NCBI RefSeq assembly: GCF_014633365.1
Contig: NC_068346.1
Span: 20,651,756 to 20,715,755 of the forward strand
Reading direction: 5' to 3'
Source of the DNA: Diospyros lotus
Lineage: Eukaryota; Streptophyta; Magnoliopsida; Ericales; Ebenaceae
Length of the DNA: 64,000 nucleotides
Part shown: piece by piece, positions 23,384 to 33,807 of the stretch
How positions within the stretch are numbered: position 1 is the first letter of the stretch
Layout of the letters: each line of letters opens with the position of its first letter
The notes under the pieces: model-generated
Database searches by the model: none
What the model was told of the DNA's origin: nothing
Seen by the model: the letters and a program-made list of their open reading frames with translations, nothing else
Translations under genes and position numbers: made by a program

Positions 23384-24613
23384 TTGGCTTTGAATTTTGG
23401 GATAACTTGTTTGAAGAAGAGCAGTATGTATTTAGCTCCTTGGTCTTCAAAGTATGTTGATTGTGAAAAATCAGCTAAGGGGCGCAGTGCATGTTGGAGA
23501 CCCTGGGAGCCTCAATTGCAGCAGAAAAATTCTTCATTTTCAGTTGAAATGGGGTCTCAATTGCAGTTGAATGATGCTGCATTTTCAATGGTTAATTTTC
23601 ATGCAAGAGAGCAGCCTCAATTGTAGCGGAACAGTGCTGCATTTTCAGTAGGGTGTCCTACTCGTGAAGCTAGGGGAGGCAGTGCATACATGGAGCAGAT
23701 GAGCCTTCAATTGCAGCAGAAGAAAGCTTCCTTTTCAGCTGGAATGGAGTCTCAATGGCAGCCAAAGAAGGCTGCATTTTTAGTGGGCAGCAACAAGGAA
23801 AAGAAGAACGGGATCAGCCAAGTTGACAAGGAAACAAGAAGTGTAATACACGAAGAGTGCAAGGAATTCGGTCGAATGTTTTGTGAGAAGTTGCAAGAGT
23901 TTGCAATGATACTATCTAAGGAGTATCATTATAGTTTTCCCACCAAATACTTTGATAACTATCATGGAAGTTTTAATAAGGAAGAGTTTCTTAAAATGGA
24001 GAAGCCGAAGAAGAACAAGATTGCTGAAAGTAAATCCTTGGTGTACTCCAGCTACCAACAAGTAAAAGTATTTCCACTTAAGGAGGCCCCTACTGAAGAT
24101 ATGGAGGAGTCTAAACGTACTGCTCCCTTGGTCTTGGCTATGGAAAGGGCTGAGGAGTGCATGGAAGAAGTGATTGGGGAGGAGGAAGTGGAGGATGACA
24201 CTCAATTAGTTGGCAACTTCTCAAGCACTGCCACTAGAGCTGAGACTCCTGATGCCATTGATCTCTTGAAACAGCAAAATAAGGAGCCTAAAGAGAAGGA
24301 ACAAAGGATTGCACTGAACACCTTGCTTGGAACATCTCACATGTATGTCATTGGCACGGGCACACAAGACAAAGCAAAGGTAACCTTGCAGCAAGAAGAG
24401 TTGGAGGATGGGGTTGTAGGAGTGACGGCACATTTGGAACCATTTTTGATAGCACTAAGGAAGAGGCGGATGGCTGAAATTGGTGTGGCAACAAGACATA
24501 ATGTTGTTGCTGATGAGGAGAAAGAAAAGAGAAGGCAAAAGAAAAGGAAAAAACAAGATAAGAAGAAAGAAAAGCGAAGAAGAAACCGATGGGTGAAGAT
24601 AGGCATTGGATAA
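23384..24613 (+). CDS. TRG3 gag-like fusion protein with SF3b145-like segment (one internal stop)
   Basis: One frame runs from 23,384 to 24,613, broken only by a TAG at 23,624-23,626 where a Gln codon (CAG) is expected. The intact part from ATG 23,690 is 307 codons. The N-terminal part has degenerate repeats of the type QLQQK..AAFS. Residues about 48-95 (from 23,690) carry KETRSVIH...LQEFAMILSKEYHYSFP, shared with TRG1. Residues about 165-240 read EEEVEDD, SSTATRAETPDAIDLLKQQ, NKEP, LGTSHMYVI and TGTQDK, closely resembling the region of plant splicing factor SF3b145 (SF3B2). The tail is very Lys/Arg-rich and ends KIGIG. No capsid core or protease is seen. The SF3B2 match rests on recall of that family. 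Confidence 0.8.
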
Positions 24614-24640
24614 AGAAGTAACAGCTAGGTGGTAATAAGT

Positions 24641-24678
24641 TTCTTGGGGACAAGAAACATTTCAAGGGGGGGGGAAAT
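24641..24678 (+). other. TRG3 3' hairpin and polypurine tract
   Basis: TTCTTGGGGACAAGAA (24,641-24,656) is a 6-bp stem with a 4-nt loop. It is followed by AAGGGGGGGGGGAAAT (24,663-24,678), the plus-strand primer, directly before the 3' LTR. The same hairpin stands before the TRG2 purine tract. Confidence 0.85.
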
Positions 24679-25092
24679 TGTCACGATCTTGGGTATTATA
24701 GGGGCAAAGCTGTAATTGAGTTACAATTATGGTTAGGGGGTATCTTTGTAATTTGGTTACAGCACATGGGTGTTGTTATTCTGTTATTTCCCTTTTTGCC
24801 TTGTAGCTTAGTTGGTTAGAGAGTTTTATTTGGTAGCTAAGTGAGGCTATATATATTGCCTCAGCTGTAGGAAGGGGATATGCTTGAATTGATAATTGAA
24901 ATCTGATTCTCTCTCTACAATTTCTCTACAATCTCCCTCTCATTTTTCTATTCTGCTCTCCCTCATTTTCTCTCTAATTTCTTCCCCATTCCTCTTCAAT
25001 TTTCCCTCTAATACATTCTGCTCTTAACCTTAATTCAATCGAATCTTTCCGATTGTCCATTTCAGTCCATTATGAACCCTAGGTTCATGACA
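24679..25092 (+). repeat. TRG3 3' LTR
   Basis: TGTCACGATCTTGGG...CCTAGGTTCATGACA, 414 bp, matching the 5' LTR at about 96%. Many differences are C/T or G/A transitions. Confidence 0.93.
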
Positions 25093-25920
25093 CAGTATTC
25101 ATTTTTGCTACAGCGGCAAAAGTTTCTAAATAGTCCACCCCATAGGTTTAAGTATACCCCTTAGCCACCAACCTAGCCTTATACCTCTCTAAAGACCCAT
25201 CAGATTTGTACTTGACTGTGAATACCCATTTACATCCTACTGACCGCTTTCCTTTTGGAAAATCAACCAACTCCCAGGTCCGATTTTTCTCAAGAGATGC
25301 CACCTCCACTTTCATGGCATCCTTCCAATTCTCACTACTTAAAGCTTCAGATATATTCTCAGGAATAGGTATGGCGTCAAGGCTGGTTAAGAAGGCTTTA
25401 TGTTTAGGAGATAAATGAGAATAGGTCTTAAACAAATGGAGAGGATGCTTGGTACAATTCCGGGCTCCTTTTCTATAGGCAATAGGGATATCTAGGTCAT
25501 TGAACTTAGTTTCAGATTGAGAGTTGACACCTGAGTTAGAATCTGTCATGGCTGGATTAGAAGGCCGCACTTGTTGAGCTAGTTCATCATTAGAATTCTA
25601 AGATTCAAAACTCAGTTTCAGTGATTCAGCATGTGTAGGTTGAGTATTTGGAGTCTTTCTTCTTGAATAAACCTTTAATGGACAAGGAGGAGAGTCAGGA
25701 GACTGATGTTGTTCTCTATGTATCATTTCTAGTGACTTGTGAGGAATATCCCAAGGAGAAGCAGGAGAATGATTTGAGGAAGAGGGAAAAATAGGAAGAG
25801 ACAAATCCCTGTTTTCCTCTTCTAGAAACTAGTCTCCCCCTGAGGATAAGAATCACCAAAATAGGATTTTTCTTCCATAAAACTTACATCCGCTGAGATA
25901 AAAAAACGTTTAGATGCGGA
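25093..25920 (-). pseudogene. copia element 2: integrase-RT linker and RT start
   Basis: Minus strand, upstream half of the interrupted copia-2 pol. It reads KRFFISADVSFMEEKSYF (end of integrase/GAG-pre block) and a Ser/Pro-rich linker with SPPCPLKVYSRRK. Then come HLSPKHKAFLTSLDAIPIPE, WKDAMKVEVASLEKNRTWEL, GCKWVFTVKYKSDGSLERYK and ARLVAKGYT, up to MNTV at the TRG3 insertion. There is a stop near 25,597 and a frameshift near 25,840. Sequence beyond about 25,920 is no longer recognisable. Confidence 0.85.
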
Positions 25921-26458
25921 GTTGGAAGAAAACTGAGGCAGTTTTCAGCTCTATGAGAAAAAAATAACATAAAGTGCATTTTTTTGCATTTACAAACTAA
26001 AAAAAGAACCATATGACAAGACAAACAAAATATGATAGTACTAGCTTGTTGACATGAATAAAACCACTAGAATGCTAAAAACAGATAAACCCAATTTTTT
26101 TAACATTAATGAGATTGGCATCTCTTCTCTTGATTAAGCATACTGCAAATGAAACAGTGATATCCAATTGAAAATTTTTAAATCATGATATCAGATTGAC
26201 ACAACACTCTGTAAAAAAAGAGTTAGGCTTCATATTATTCATGAAAGAGTACCAAAAAAAAAAACACACACACACAAAACCATAGCCAAATAGAATCACT
26301 AACAGCAATATCAATTTTGTCAACAACTTTTGCATGATAAAAATAAGGGTTAATTACTAAAACAAAAACCTGATCTGTAACAGTTTTGTCCATACCTTCT
26401 TGCTGTACATCAATGTGAGCCCTTCCACTAGATCTTTGACACTAAAATCTGACATTAA
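25921..26458. other. Unassigned AT-rich stretch with a short AC microsatellite
   Basis: No frame or matching repeat. It contains poly-A followed by (AC)n at about 26,252-26,276. Confidence 0.4.
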
Positions 26459-27470
26459 ATGTTGAAAAATTCAATTTCCAAACAAATGACAGAAGTACTA
26501 AAATTATCACGTACAATGGGCTCAACTGGTCAAGACTCTCCTCAAAGGACGCGAGAAAGGGAATCACCTAAGTGGAATTCCACCAAAGGAAGCAGATCTA
26601 GTGTTCACGACCTGGGATGTGGAAGACTCACGGATTATGTCTTGGCTGTGGAGTTCAATGCAGCCGGAGATCGGTAGGAATTTTATGTTCCTAAGCAGAA
26701 CCAAGGAGGTATGGGAGACTTTCCAACAAACCTTCTCAAGAGTCAAGGATGCTTCGGTGATCCTTGAAGTTAAAACAAAGATAAACTCGCAAGGGCAGTT
26801 GACAGTGACAGAGTACTACAACCAGATGAAAGGATTATGGTTGGAGCTTGATCACTATCAAGCTATCAAAATGGTATGCCAAGAGGATGTTGCTACTCTT
26901 AATCAGATCGTTCAGAGAGATCGAATAGTTGAGTTTCTAGTCGGACTAAATCTAGAATTTGATCAAGTGGGGATTCAAGTCCTGGGTAAGGATAAACTCC
27001 CTAACTTAAACGAAGTGTTTGCCATCATCAGGAGTGAGAAAAATCGAAGATACGCCATGCTTACAGAACACAACAACGAAGGGTCAGAACTAATGATTAG
27101 CAAACAGGGAGGAGGAGGAATCAAGCCTGGCAAACCTGGAGTTTAGATCCCTTGGAAATCTGGATTTTAGAATCATGGACCTAATCGTGAAGGGCAATGG
27201 TGCACTTTTTGCAAAAGGCCACGACACACTAGGGAAACATTGTTCAAATTGCACGGGAAAGAAGTGGTCTTGAGCAGGATTGGAGGCTTCAAAAATATAA
27301 AGCGCCAAAGCTACCTATCCAATAAAGATTCCAGAGAAGAAACTGATAAAGTGGATTCCATAGAGGCTGATCCTACTTAGTTAAACTCAAAGGAGCTAGG
27401 AAAATTAAATGCCTTTCTTCGGACATTCCAAGATGGAGCATCTTGCTCCTTGGTATAGCAAGGTAAAAAG
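26459..27470 (+). pseudogene. copia element 4 gag
   Basis: Plus strand. The long piece (26,601-27,146) reads TTWDVEDSRIMSWLWSSMQP, EVWETFQQTFSRVKDASVIL, TEYYNQMKGLWLELDHYQ, RIVEFLVGLNLEFDQVGIQV and NLNEVFAIIRSEKNRRYAML. These are the blocks of the copia UBN2-type gag capsid. After a frameshift comes the zinc knuckle WCTFCKRPRHTRETLFKLHG near 27,203-27,265, in which the last Cys is Leu, so the knuckle is broken. Stops follow. The upstream 26,459-26,600 part is in another frame and unclear. No protease or pol follows. Confidence 0.83.
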
Positions 27471-27479
27471 CTAACCCTT

Positions 27480-28206
27480 GAAACTTTTACAGCTTCTAAA
27501 ACTAATAAGAATAGCATGTTAACATGGTATCTTTATTATGAACATGGCATATGGAATGCACATTGATGCATGTTGTGTGAGCAAATGAATAAAAGGACTG
27601 TGTCATGGAATATTTATATATAGACATTTGGCTTGTGGAGTGCACATAAGTGCACGTGGTATGAGCATTTGTGTGTCGATCAAGTCTATATCATAGCATG
27701 AATGTCAAGCATGGTAAAGCATTGCACTGTGTATAACGTGTTTTGAGACATGGCATGGGCCACAATGTGGTATAGTAAGGCATGGTTATATGTAATACAC
27801 ATAGATGCAAGATGTCGTAAAGTATAATATGAGTATACGGGGCTATAAATCATAGCATGGTCATTTCTCATGTAATGGGTATGATAATTATGTCTCGCCT
27901 TAATTCCCTCCTGTGCCCTTTTTATTTCAGATATACTTGCTAGCCTTGCGGCTCACCTTGTTTTTAACATCATTCCAAGTATGGAAGCTGATATTGGGAG
28001 TGGGATGGTGCCACATCGGTCTTAAGTGGCTGTGTGTACAGGGCGATCCCGACCGAAAAGATCTTTGGGGGCGAGTTGTGAGCAAGGTGTCGATGTTGTA
28101 ATTGATTAGACTCAGTTGTGTGTAAGATAGCCCCAGGGTGTGTATTTGTAACTCTTTTGCTACCAATGATGTAAATAAAAGTTGAGGAGAATTTTGGGGT
28201 GTTACA
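27480..28206 (+). repeat. Probable gypsy LTR 3' part
   Basis: The sequence TTATTTCAGATATACTTGCTAGCCTTGCGGCTCACC...AAATAAAAGTTGAGGAGAATTTTGGGGTGTTACA has the composition and GGGTGTTACA end of many plant gypsy LTRs. A degenerate GGAATGCACAT/GGAGTGCACAT repeat occurs at about 27,549 and 27,634. No start (TGTAACACCCC) or PBS was found, and the sequence at 28,207 switches to copia gag. It may be a truncated solo LTR. Confidence 0.5.
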
Positions 28207-28660
28207 TTTTGACTTGGCATATTTGTTCCTATTAACATTCCTAGAAAATTTTCGATTACGTGTTCTTAAAGATTTGTTAGTATCATTTGATTTTAAAGCT
28301 TCTACTTTTTTTGACAATATTTCAAGTTGAGATTTAAGAAAATTATTATCCATTCGAAGCTTTTCAAATTAAGAAAATAAATCATTAAAAACAGTTAACA
28401 AATTTTCATTTGAAAAAAGTTTTTCATATTCATTAATCCTATCAATAATGTCAGTTTATCATAAGAAGATGAAATGGTTACCTCTTCTTCTATATGCTCC
28501 TCTTGACTGATGGATGGAACTCAAGATTCCTGAAGATAATTTTCTTTGATATCCCTGTGTTCACTATCAAAAGCCTCTCACAAAAGATTAGAGCTAACAG
28601 ATTTATTTAAAGGAGAATGCACATTCAAATCCATGGATGATTTTCAAATGAAACTGTTTT
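28207..28660 (-). pseudogene. Sirevirus-like copia gag remnant 2
   Basis: The minus-strand frame carries FLKSQLEILSKKVEALKS and a basic KSLRTRNRKFSRN stretch, typical of the coiled-coil and basic C-terminal part of this gag type. Further upstream pieces (SPSISQEEHIEEE, MDLNVHSPLNKS) are in shifted frames. It has no zinc knuckle because the gypsy LTR end interrupts it at 28,206. Confidence 0.5.
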
Positions 28661-29306
28661 TCATGGTATTTCAGAAAGCATTTGCATAATGTTGAGCACA
28701 AAATATGTTACTGAACATGGATAAGAATTATATCTATGATATAGGCCATCTAAAGCATCATGATTTTTCAATCATTCTTATAAAAACAAGAACACGTATA
28801 AGCAGATCAAAGCATATATGATTTTTATGCTATAAGCATAATACACATATACTACTCATGCAAACTTCAAGTAATTCTTGAAGGGTATAAACTTTAGAGT
28901 TCTATTACTCAAATGCATTCAACCTAAACATGAGCAACACTAGGAAAAATTCATTGGAATACATACATCATTTCTAGATGTTTTAAGATAGCACCTCTTA
29001 GATGCGACTTCATTCTTAATCGAGTGATTAACCATTACTCGACTAAAAGCCCGAGAGAATGAATTTTCAGTAACTTAACCAAATGCTGCTTGACATCAAC
29101 AATCCTATAAATACAAGAATGAAAGTAACGAGCATTCAACTAATAAAGTCTCAAATGTTCTATTAAATTTCAAAACAATGAGAGCCTTAAGAATATGATA
29201 TTAAATATCAAATAAATAACTTAGGCTTTTTGAATTTATAACATAGAATCACTTGCCCAAGCATATATACATACATGTTCAAGAGCATAGATGTTAGATG
29301 TTTTTT
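28661..29306. other. Unassigned AT-rich, probably transposon-derived
   Basis: No frame. It contains AATCGAGTGATTAACCATTACTCGACT near 29,020, resembling the TTACTCGACTAAT motif in the Sirevirus-like internal regions (for example near 3255), so it is probably related sequence. Confidence 0.35.
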
Positions 29307-30054
29307 TGCAGCAACTAAAGCACATCGCTCTTTGAATTTAACGATGCTTCAACATATTTTGAGCACCTAAGATATTACCCAACCTTAAGCTAACTCTAAG
29401 TGTTATGGGGATATATGACATTTATCCATGACACTAATGCATTAGGATACTTAAGATATCCCATGAAATCCTAGAGCAACCTATTGATATAATAGGCACA
29501 TAAAAATGAGCAAGATTAATCACTAGCAAAACATAGTAAGGTTATTGGCACAACCTTAATATGAAGTATAAGACAATATAAATCTTTCAAATCAAAACTC
29601 AAGTACCATCACTTGAGTATACGATCATTTACTTAACAATCTTGATGTCTAGCACTTAAACATCAATTATGAAATATAGAATACATTACTCTAAAACCTT
29701 GGGTGATGCTGCCACATAAAATACTTAGCATATCAAGAGCAAAACACTGATGCATTATATTTAGAATTAACTCCAAAGAAAGGCATTTAGAAACACATCA
29801 ATAAAACATATGGCTAAAACACTCTAGCACATATGAGAATATTAATAGATAGAACATACTAAAGGATAAACCTATAGACGTTTCTTGACTAAAGCAACCT
29901 TGACATATATCTTATCAAGATAAACTTAACATTATCCTTAATATAAAATAATACAAGAGATATTAATAAGATATGAGAACATAACATGATAAGACATTAA
30001 AGTTTTGGCATAAATGCAGTCAACATCAAAACATTTAGAATAAAAAACTCAACA
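29307..30054 (-). repeat. Sirevirus-like copia 3' LTR, copy B
   Basis: The longest copy (748 bp). On the minus strand it starts TGTTGAGTTTTTTATTC and ends GTTGCTGCA. Its outer flank differs from copies A, C and D (no gypsy fragment), which defines the boundary. Confidence 0.72.
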
Positions 30055-32356
30055 ATCTCCCCCTATTCAAGAGATCATCCACCACAAATGTTCCACTAAA
30101 CCTTCTCCACCATTTTGTCATTAGCAAAAAAGATAAGAAGTTTGATACCGCATGAAGCATGTGAATATCAAGAGAATAACCTTCTCCCCCTTTTAGAAAT
30201 TTTCATTTTTTTGAGGAATAAGCTATCAAGAGACAAAACTCTCACTGAGTTTATTGTCATTAGCTCAATGAATCTTTAAGGGAAAAAAAAAAGAAGGTTT
30301 GAGCACACTTTTAAAACTAGAGAGGCTCCCCCTGAAAATATCAATCTTCCGAAAAAGATTGTCCCATTTTTATGAAAGAGTGAAATAGAATTTTATTCTT
30401 TAAAAGATATAAGCACTTAATATCCTTTTCGAGAAGGAGAATACTATTTGACAATCATACGGAAGCAATACAAATAATAAGGAATTCTCTCCCTGTTTTG
30501 AAATATTCATTCTAAGATTAAGTATTAACAAATATTGCAAGAATATATATACTTAACAGCAAGTTGATCAAACATAATATTTAACTATTTTATTAAGAAA
30601 TCAAACCTTAGATAGATTTAAATAGAGGATAAGCTTCCCCTACAAATAAGCCACAAATTCAATTAACACTCAAGGCTTAATAGAATTTAGCATTCACATC
30701 ATGATGAATCAAAATTGCTAATCAGTCTTTGCATATAAGCACATACAAATATGTCATCCTGACAATTTAGGAAAACATTAATTAACAAAAGCAAATAATT
30801 GAAAATCATAAATCAAGCCTAAGAAAATTTGAACTAATATATCAAAAGCTAAAGTGTTTTTAAGCACTAGGATTCTAGACCTATGACACTTGAGTGACAA
30901 GCTCGAGCTTTTTTTAGAAATATCTATTCTATCTTAGCAACTCGAGTAACACTTCCCCATTACTCGACTAATATTCTATAGAGACCTATATCTATTCACA
31001 CTTACTCAATTAACTTCACAGTTTAATCGAGTATCTTATGATACTTGCTGGAAATATGCACCACTGTATGGATGAACTTGAAATCCACATTTCAAGACTT
31101 TAATCCATGAACAATTTATTCACTCCTACGAGAACTTATCACAAAATATTATTGCACAAAAAACAACTACTTTATCCTCAAATACACAAATAATAAATTC
31201 ATTCACAATAACATATATTCTCGGGACAAGCAATTTTCAAACATTCAATCATATTATCAAAACTCATATTCAATAACTCCTAGATGCATTAATTTTATTT
31301 TAAGAGATAGAATTGCAGCAAGTAAATAATCCTAAGAGAAGATCTTGATAAGGATTGGACACTCGGTCAAGAAACATATTCAATTGATCGATCCTATCAT
31401 TGAATACACTTCATGTGTACCCAAATAAATCAAGAAACATATTCAAGCAGGTTTCAAGTTTCCCAAACATTTTCAAGTAATCTTAAAACAGATTTAACCA
31501 CTTGATCGATCCTATCATTACTCAAGAGAGCTCAATCAACCTATCGCTTAATGCATTTATAATTTAAATCACATAAACTAGATACATAGAATTGTGCCAC
31601 TCATGAGCACACCAAACATCGTCACTCATAAAGATTTTTAAAACAGTGAAAAATATTACCTATAACCTAATACAATTGTAGGCAAACCAATCATTTGACT
31701 ACCACCTCATCAAAACATCAAGATTTTCCACTTAATTGTCTAAATGCAAATCATGAACATTCAATCAAATATGAATTCACTTAGGTACAGAAATACCTTA
31801 GTCAACAAACAATCATTTTCATCATAATGCAAAGATCATCCAAAACGATAAGCATAACTTCACTGCATTCCAAAACATCAACCGTAGAAGACGAACAAGC
31901 TAATTCAAGAATTTTATCAATCATACACTCAGCAAAATTCGTCATCAAAACATTAGGACGTATCACTCGATGAGCAAGTTCATTTAAGACACTAGAATAT
32001 AATTTAGCATGTATTTTCACAGGTACAGACGTACCTCAATTAGCACCATAAGGTCATATCCAAAACAATTCATACTGATGAGCAAAAGGCGATTTCATCT
32101 TCAAGGCTTTAATAATCAGCAAATAGAAATAATCAATATTTAATCACATATGTAATCAAGGCAAACAGTCAAGGTTGAAAACCAAATCAACAAAAACATT
32201 TAAATTTAAAGAGATACGAGATTAGAATATATTACCTGGGGAGATACAACATTTTCTCCCAAAGATGAATTGTTTTAAATCCCATGGAGTGCATATAAAA
32301 CCTATCTAAGATAAAGTACCAATCATTTGAGTGCTTGAATTTTCTAACCTATGTTT
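30055..32356 (-). mobile_element. Sirevirus-like copia internal region, copy B
   Basis: The counterpart of 2438-4833. Purine-tract complements recur near 30,055, 30,185 and 30,325. About 200 bp present in copy A (around 3420-3480 and 3730-3900) is deleted. It holds the intact small frame listed separately. Confidence 0.6.
31802..32020 (-). other. Conserved 72-codon frame in the Sirevirus-like internal region (copy B)
   Basis: Open minus-strand frame containing LYSSVLNELAHRVIRP, TNFAECMIDKILELACSSS and VLECSEVMLIVLDDLC. The same frame is open in copy C (41,812-42,030) with two substitutions and is recognisable but broken in copies A and D. Sireviruses often carry an env-like frame in this position, but no membrane segment or known family is visible here. 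It may be an inert remnant preserved by recent duplication. Confidence 0.25.
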
Positions 32357-32547
32357 TCTCATGACCCAAGGAACAATAGATGGGCATCATTGTAATAGGG
32401 TTGCAATGGTTTGTTAGGATATTTTTACAAGTTGTTAGAAACACATGGGTGCTGTTAGGAATCAGTTAACAGCTAGCTAAGGCCTATATAAAGGCTACTT
32501 GTAAGAGATTGGGGACCATGCTTGAATTGATAATGAATTTTCTCAGT
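32357..32547 (+). repeat. TRG1 5' LTR, copy B (truncated)
   Basis: Starts TCTCATGACCCAAGG as in other copies and carries the CTATATAAAGGC TATA motif (near 32,485). It stops after GAATTTTCTCA, where it is fused to the sequence just before gag. The rest of the LTR, the PBS and the whole leader are deleted. Confidence 0.8.
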
Positions 32548-33807
32548 GCATTCTTCCAACTTATCCAGCTCCTTGTTGGTTGGGGCTTGAGGCTGTGAGC
32601 AAAGGGAACAAGAGGCAAAATAGAAGGATGTACATAACTCCTGCTCCTTGGTCTTTGCAGTGTTCTATTGGTGAGAAGTCGACCATGGGGAGTAGTTCAT
32701 GCATGAGACAAATGGAGTCTTAATGGCAACAAAAGAAGGCTGCATTTTCAGCTGGAAACAACAAGAAATATAAGAAGGGGATAAGCTAAATTGGACAAGG
32801 AAACAAGAAGTGTGGTACATGATATGAGCAAGGACTTCAGTCATATGTTACGTGAGCAACTGCAAGAGTTTGCAATGATACTAAGTAAGAAGTATCATTA
32901 CAGCTTTCCCATGGAATTCTTTAATGATTATCGCGGAAATTCTAACCAAGAGGAATCCCTTAAAATGGGGTAGCCTAAGGAAAGGTTTGGAGATCGGGGC
33001 TTGTCTAATGTGGTGGAGGAGTTCAACAAAATCAGGCAGGTAGGGTCGGTGATGGAATACCAATTTAGGTTTGAAGAGCTGATGACCTTGATGCTTAATC
33101 ATAACACCTATTTAACATATGCTTAATCATAACCCCTATTTAACAGAGTCCTATTTTGTTTCAAGCTTCATAATTGGCTTGAACGAAGAGTTGAGGCCAA
33201 TGGTGATGATGCTTCAGCCCAAGACCTTCAAGCATGCTGTTGATAGTGCCAGGCTCCAAGAATTAACATTGGAAGCACTGAAGAAGAAACAGAGAGATAG
33301 AGATGTTGATGGAACAACATGGGATCAGGTAAATCTGATTGAAGGATCTATACAATCTTATATTGGCTCTACGGAAACTGGCCCTAAAGCTGATGAACTT
33401 GGACCGATAGTAAGAACGAAGCTGGAGGTTGAGAAAAGGCATTCTCTCGATGGGATTTTGGTTCCAAAACAGGCTGAATTGTCCTTAACTTGGGATAAAA
33501 TAGGCAACGAGAAGGTGAAGACAGCACTAGCTGGGGGAAAGTAGAGGGATATAGCGGAAGAAGCCAAAGGTTTTGCAGAAGGAAACACAACTTCTGTTGT
33601 TGTGTTGTTTTTTACTTCCACTAGAAAATCCAAGTTGTTGTCTATTGCATTAAGGGATGAATCGATGGCTGATCATGTCCATAGATTGGAGACCAAGTTT
33701 TGGGTCAACTTATGCCTGGAATTGATCTTGGAAACCAAAGAATGAAGATGAAGAAGCTTAGAAGGAGAAAGAAGGAAAAAGGAATGAAACAGATTGAGAG
33801 AGCTGGT
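32548..33807 (+). pseudogene. TRG1 gag-like frame, copy B
   Basis: Broken into pieces: ESQWQ-type start near 32,705, KETRSVVHDMSKDFSHML and LQEFAMILSKKYHYSFP (32,791-32,973), then the gag core ERFGDRG..VVEEFNKIRQVGS, a local 50-bp duplication around 33,085-33,140 (AATCATAACxCCTATTTAACA twice) and FVSSFIIGLNEELRPMVM (33,119-33,544). The segment resembling dihydrolipoyl dehydrogenase is cut down: after DHVHRLETK the glycine-rich part is deleted. The frame runs on to the shared tail and is fused at about 33,800 (shared TATTGGG) to palindrome P2. The 3' LTR is lost. Confidence 0.8.

Larger units (their letters stand above)
21540..25092 (+). mobile_element. TRG3: short gag-only LTR retrotransposon nested in copia-2 RT
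   Basis: 3,553 bp with two LTRs, a Met PBS, a 1.4-kb leader, one long frame and a purine tract. The flanks TAGTA (21,535-21,539) and CAGTA (25,093-25,097) form a five-base target duplication with one change. The copia-2 RT reads YLETFAAVAKMNTV on one side and VLLSLVAHYD on the other, which proves insertion into that gene. By eye the LTRs differ at about 17 sites plus one indel in 413 bp. No protease, RT or integrase is present. Confidence 0.92.

Noticed and set aside
24337..24665. Pyrimidine-rich minus-strand frames opposite the TRG3 tail (Phe/Ser/Leu-rich, membrane-like)
   Set aside because: They are the complement of the Lys/Arg-rich coding tail and share its composition; no start context or conservation.
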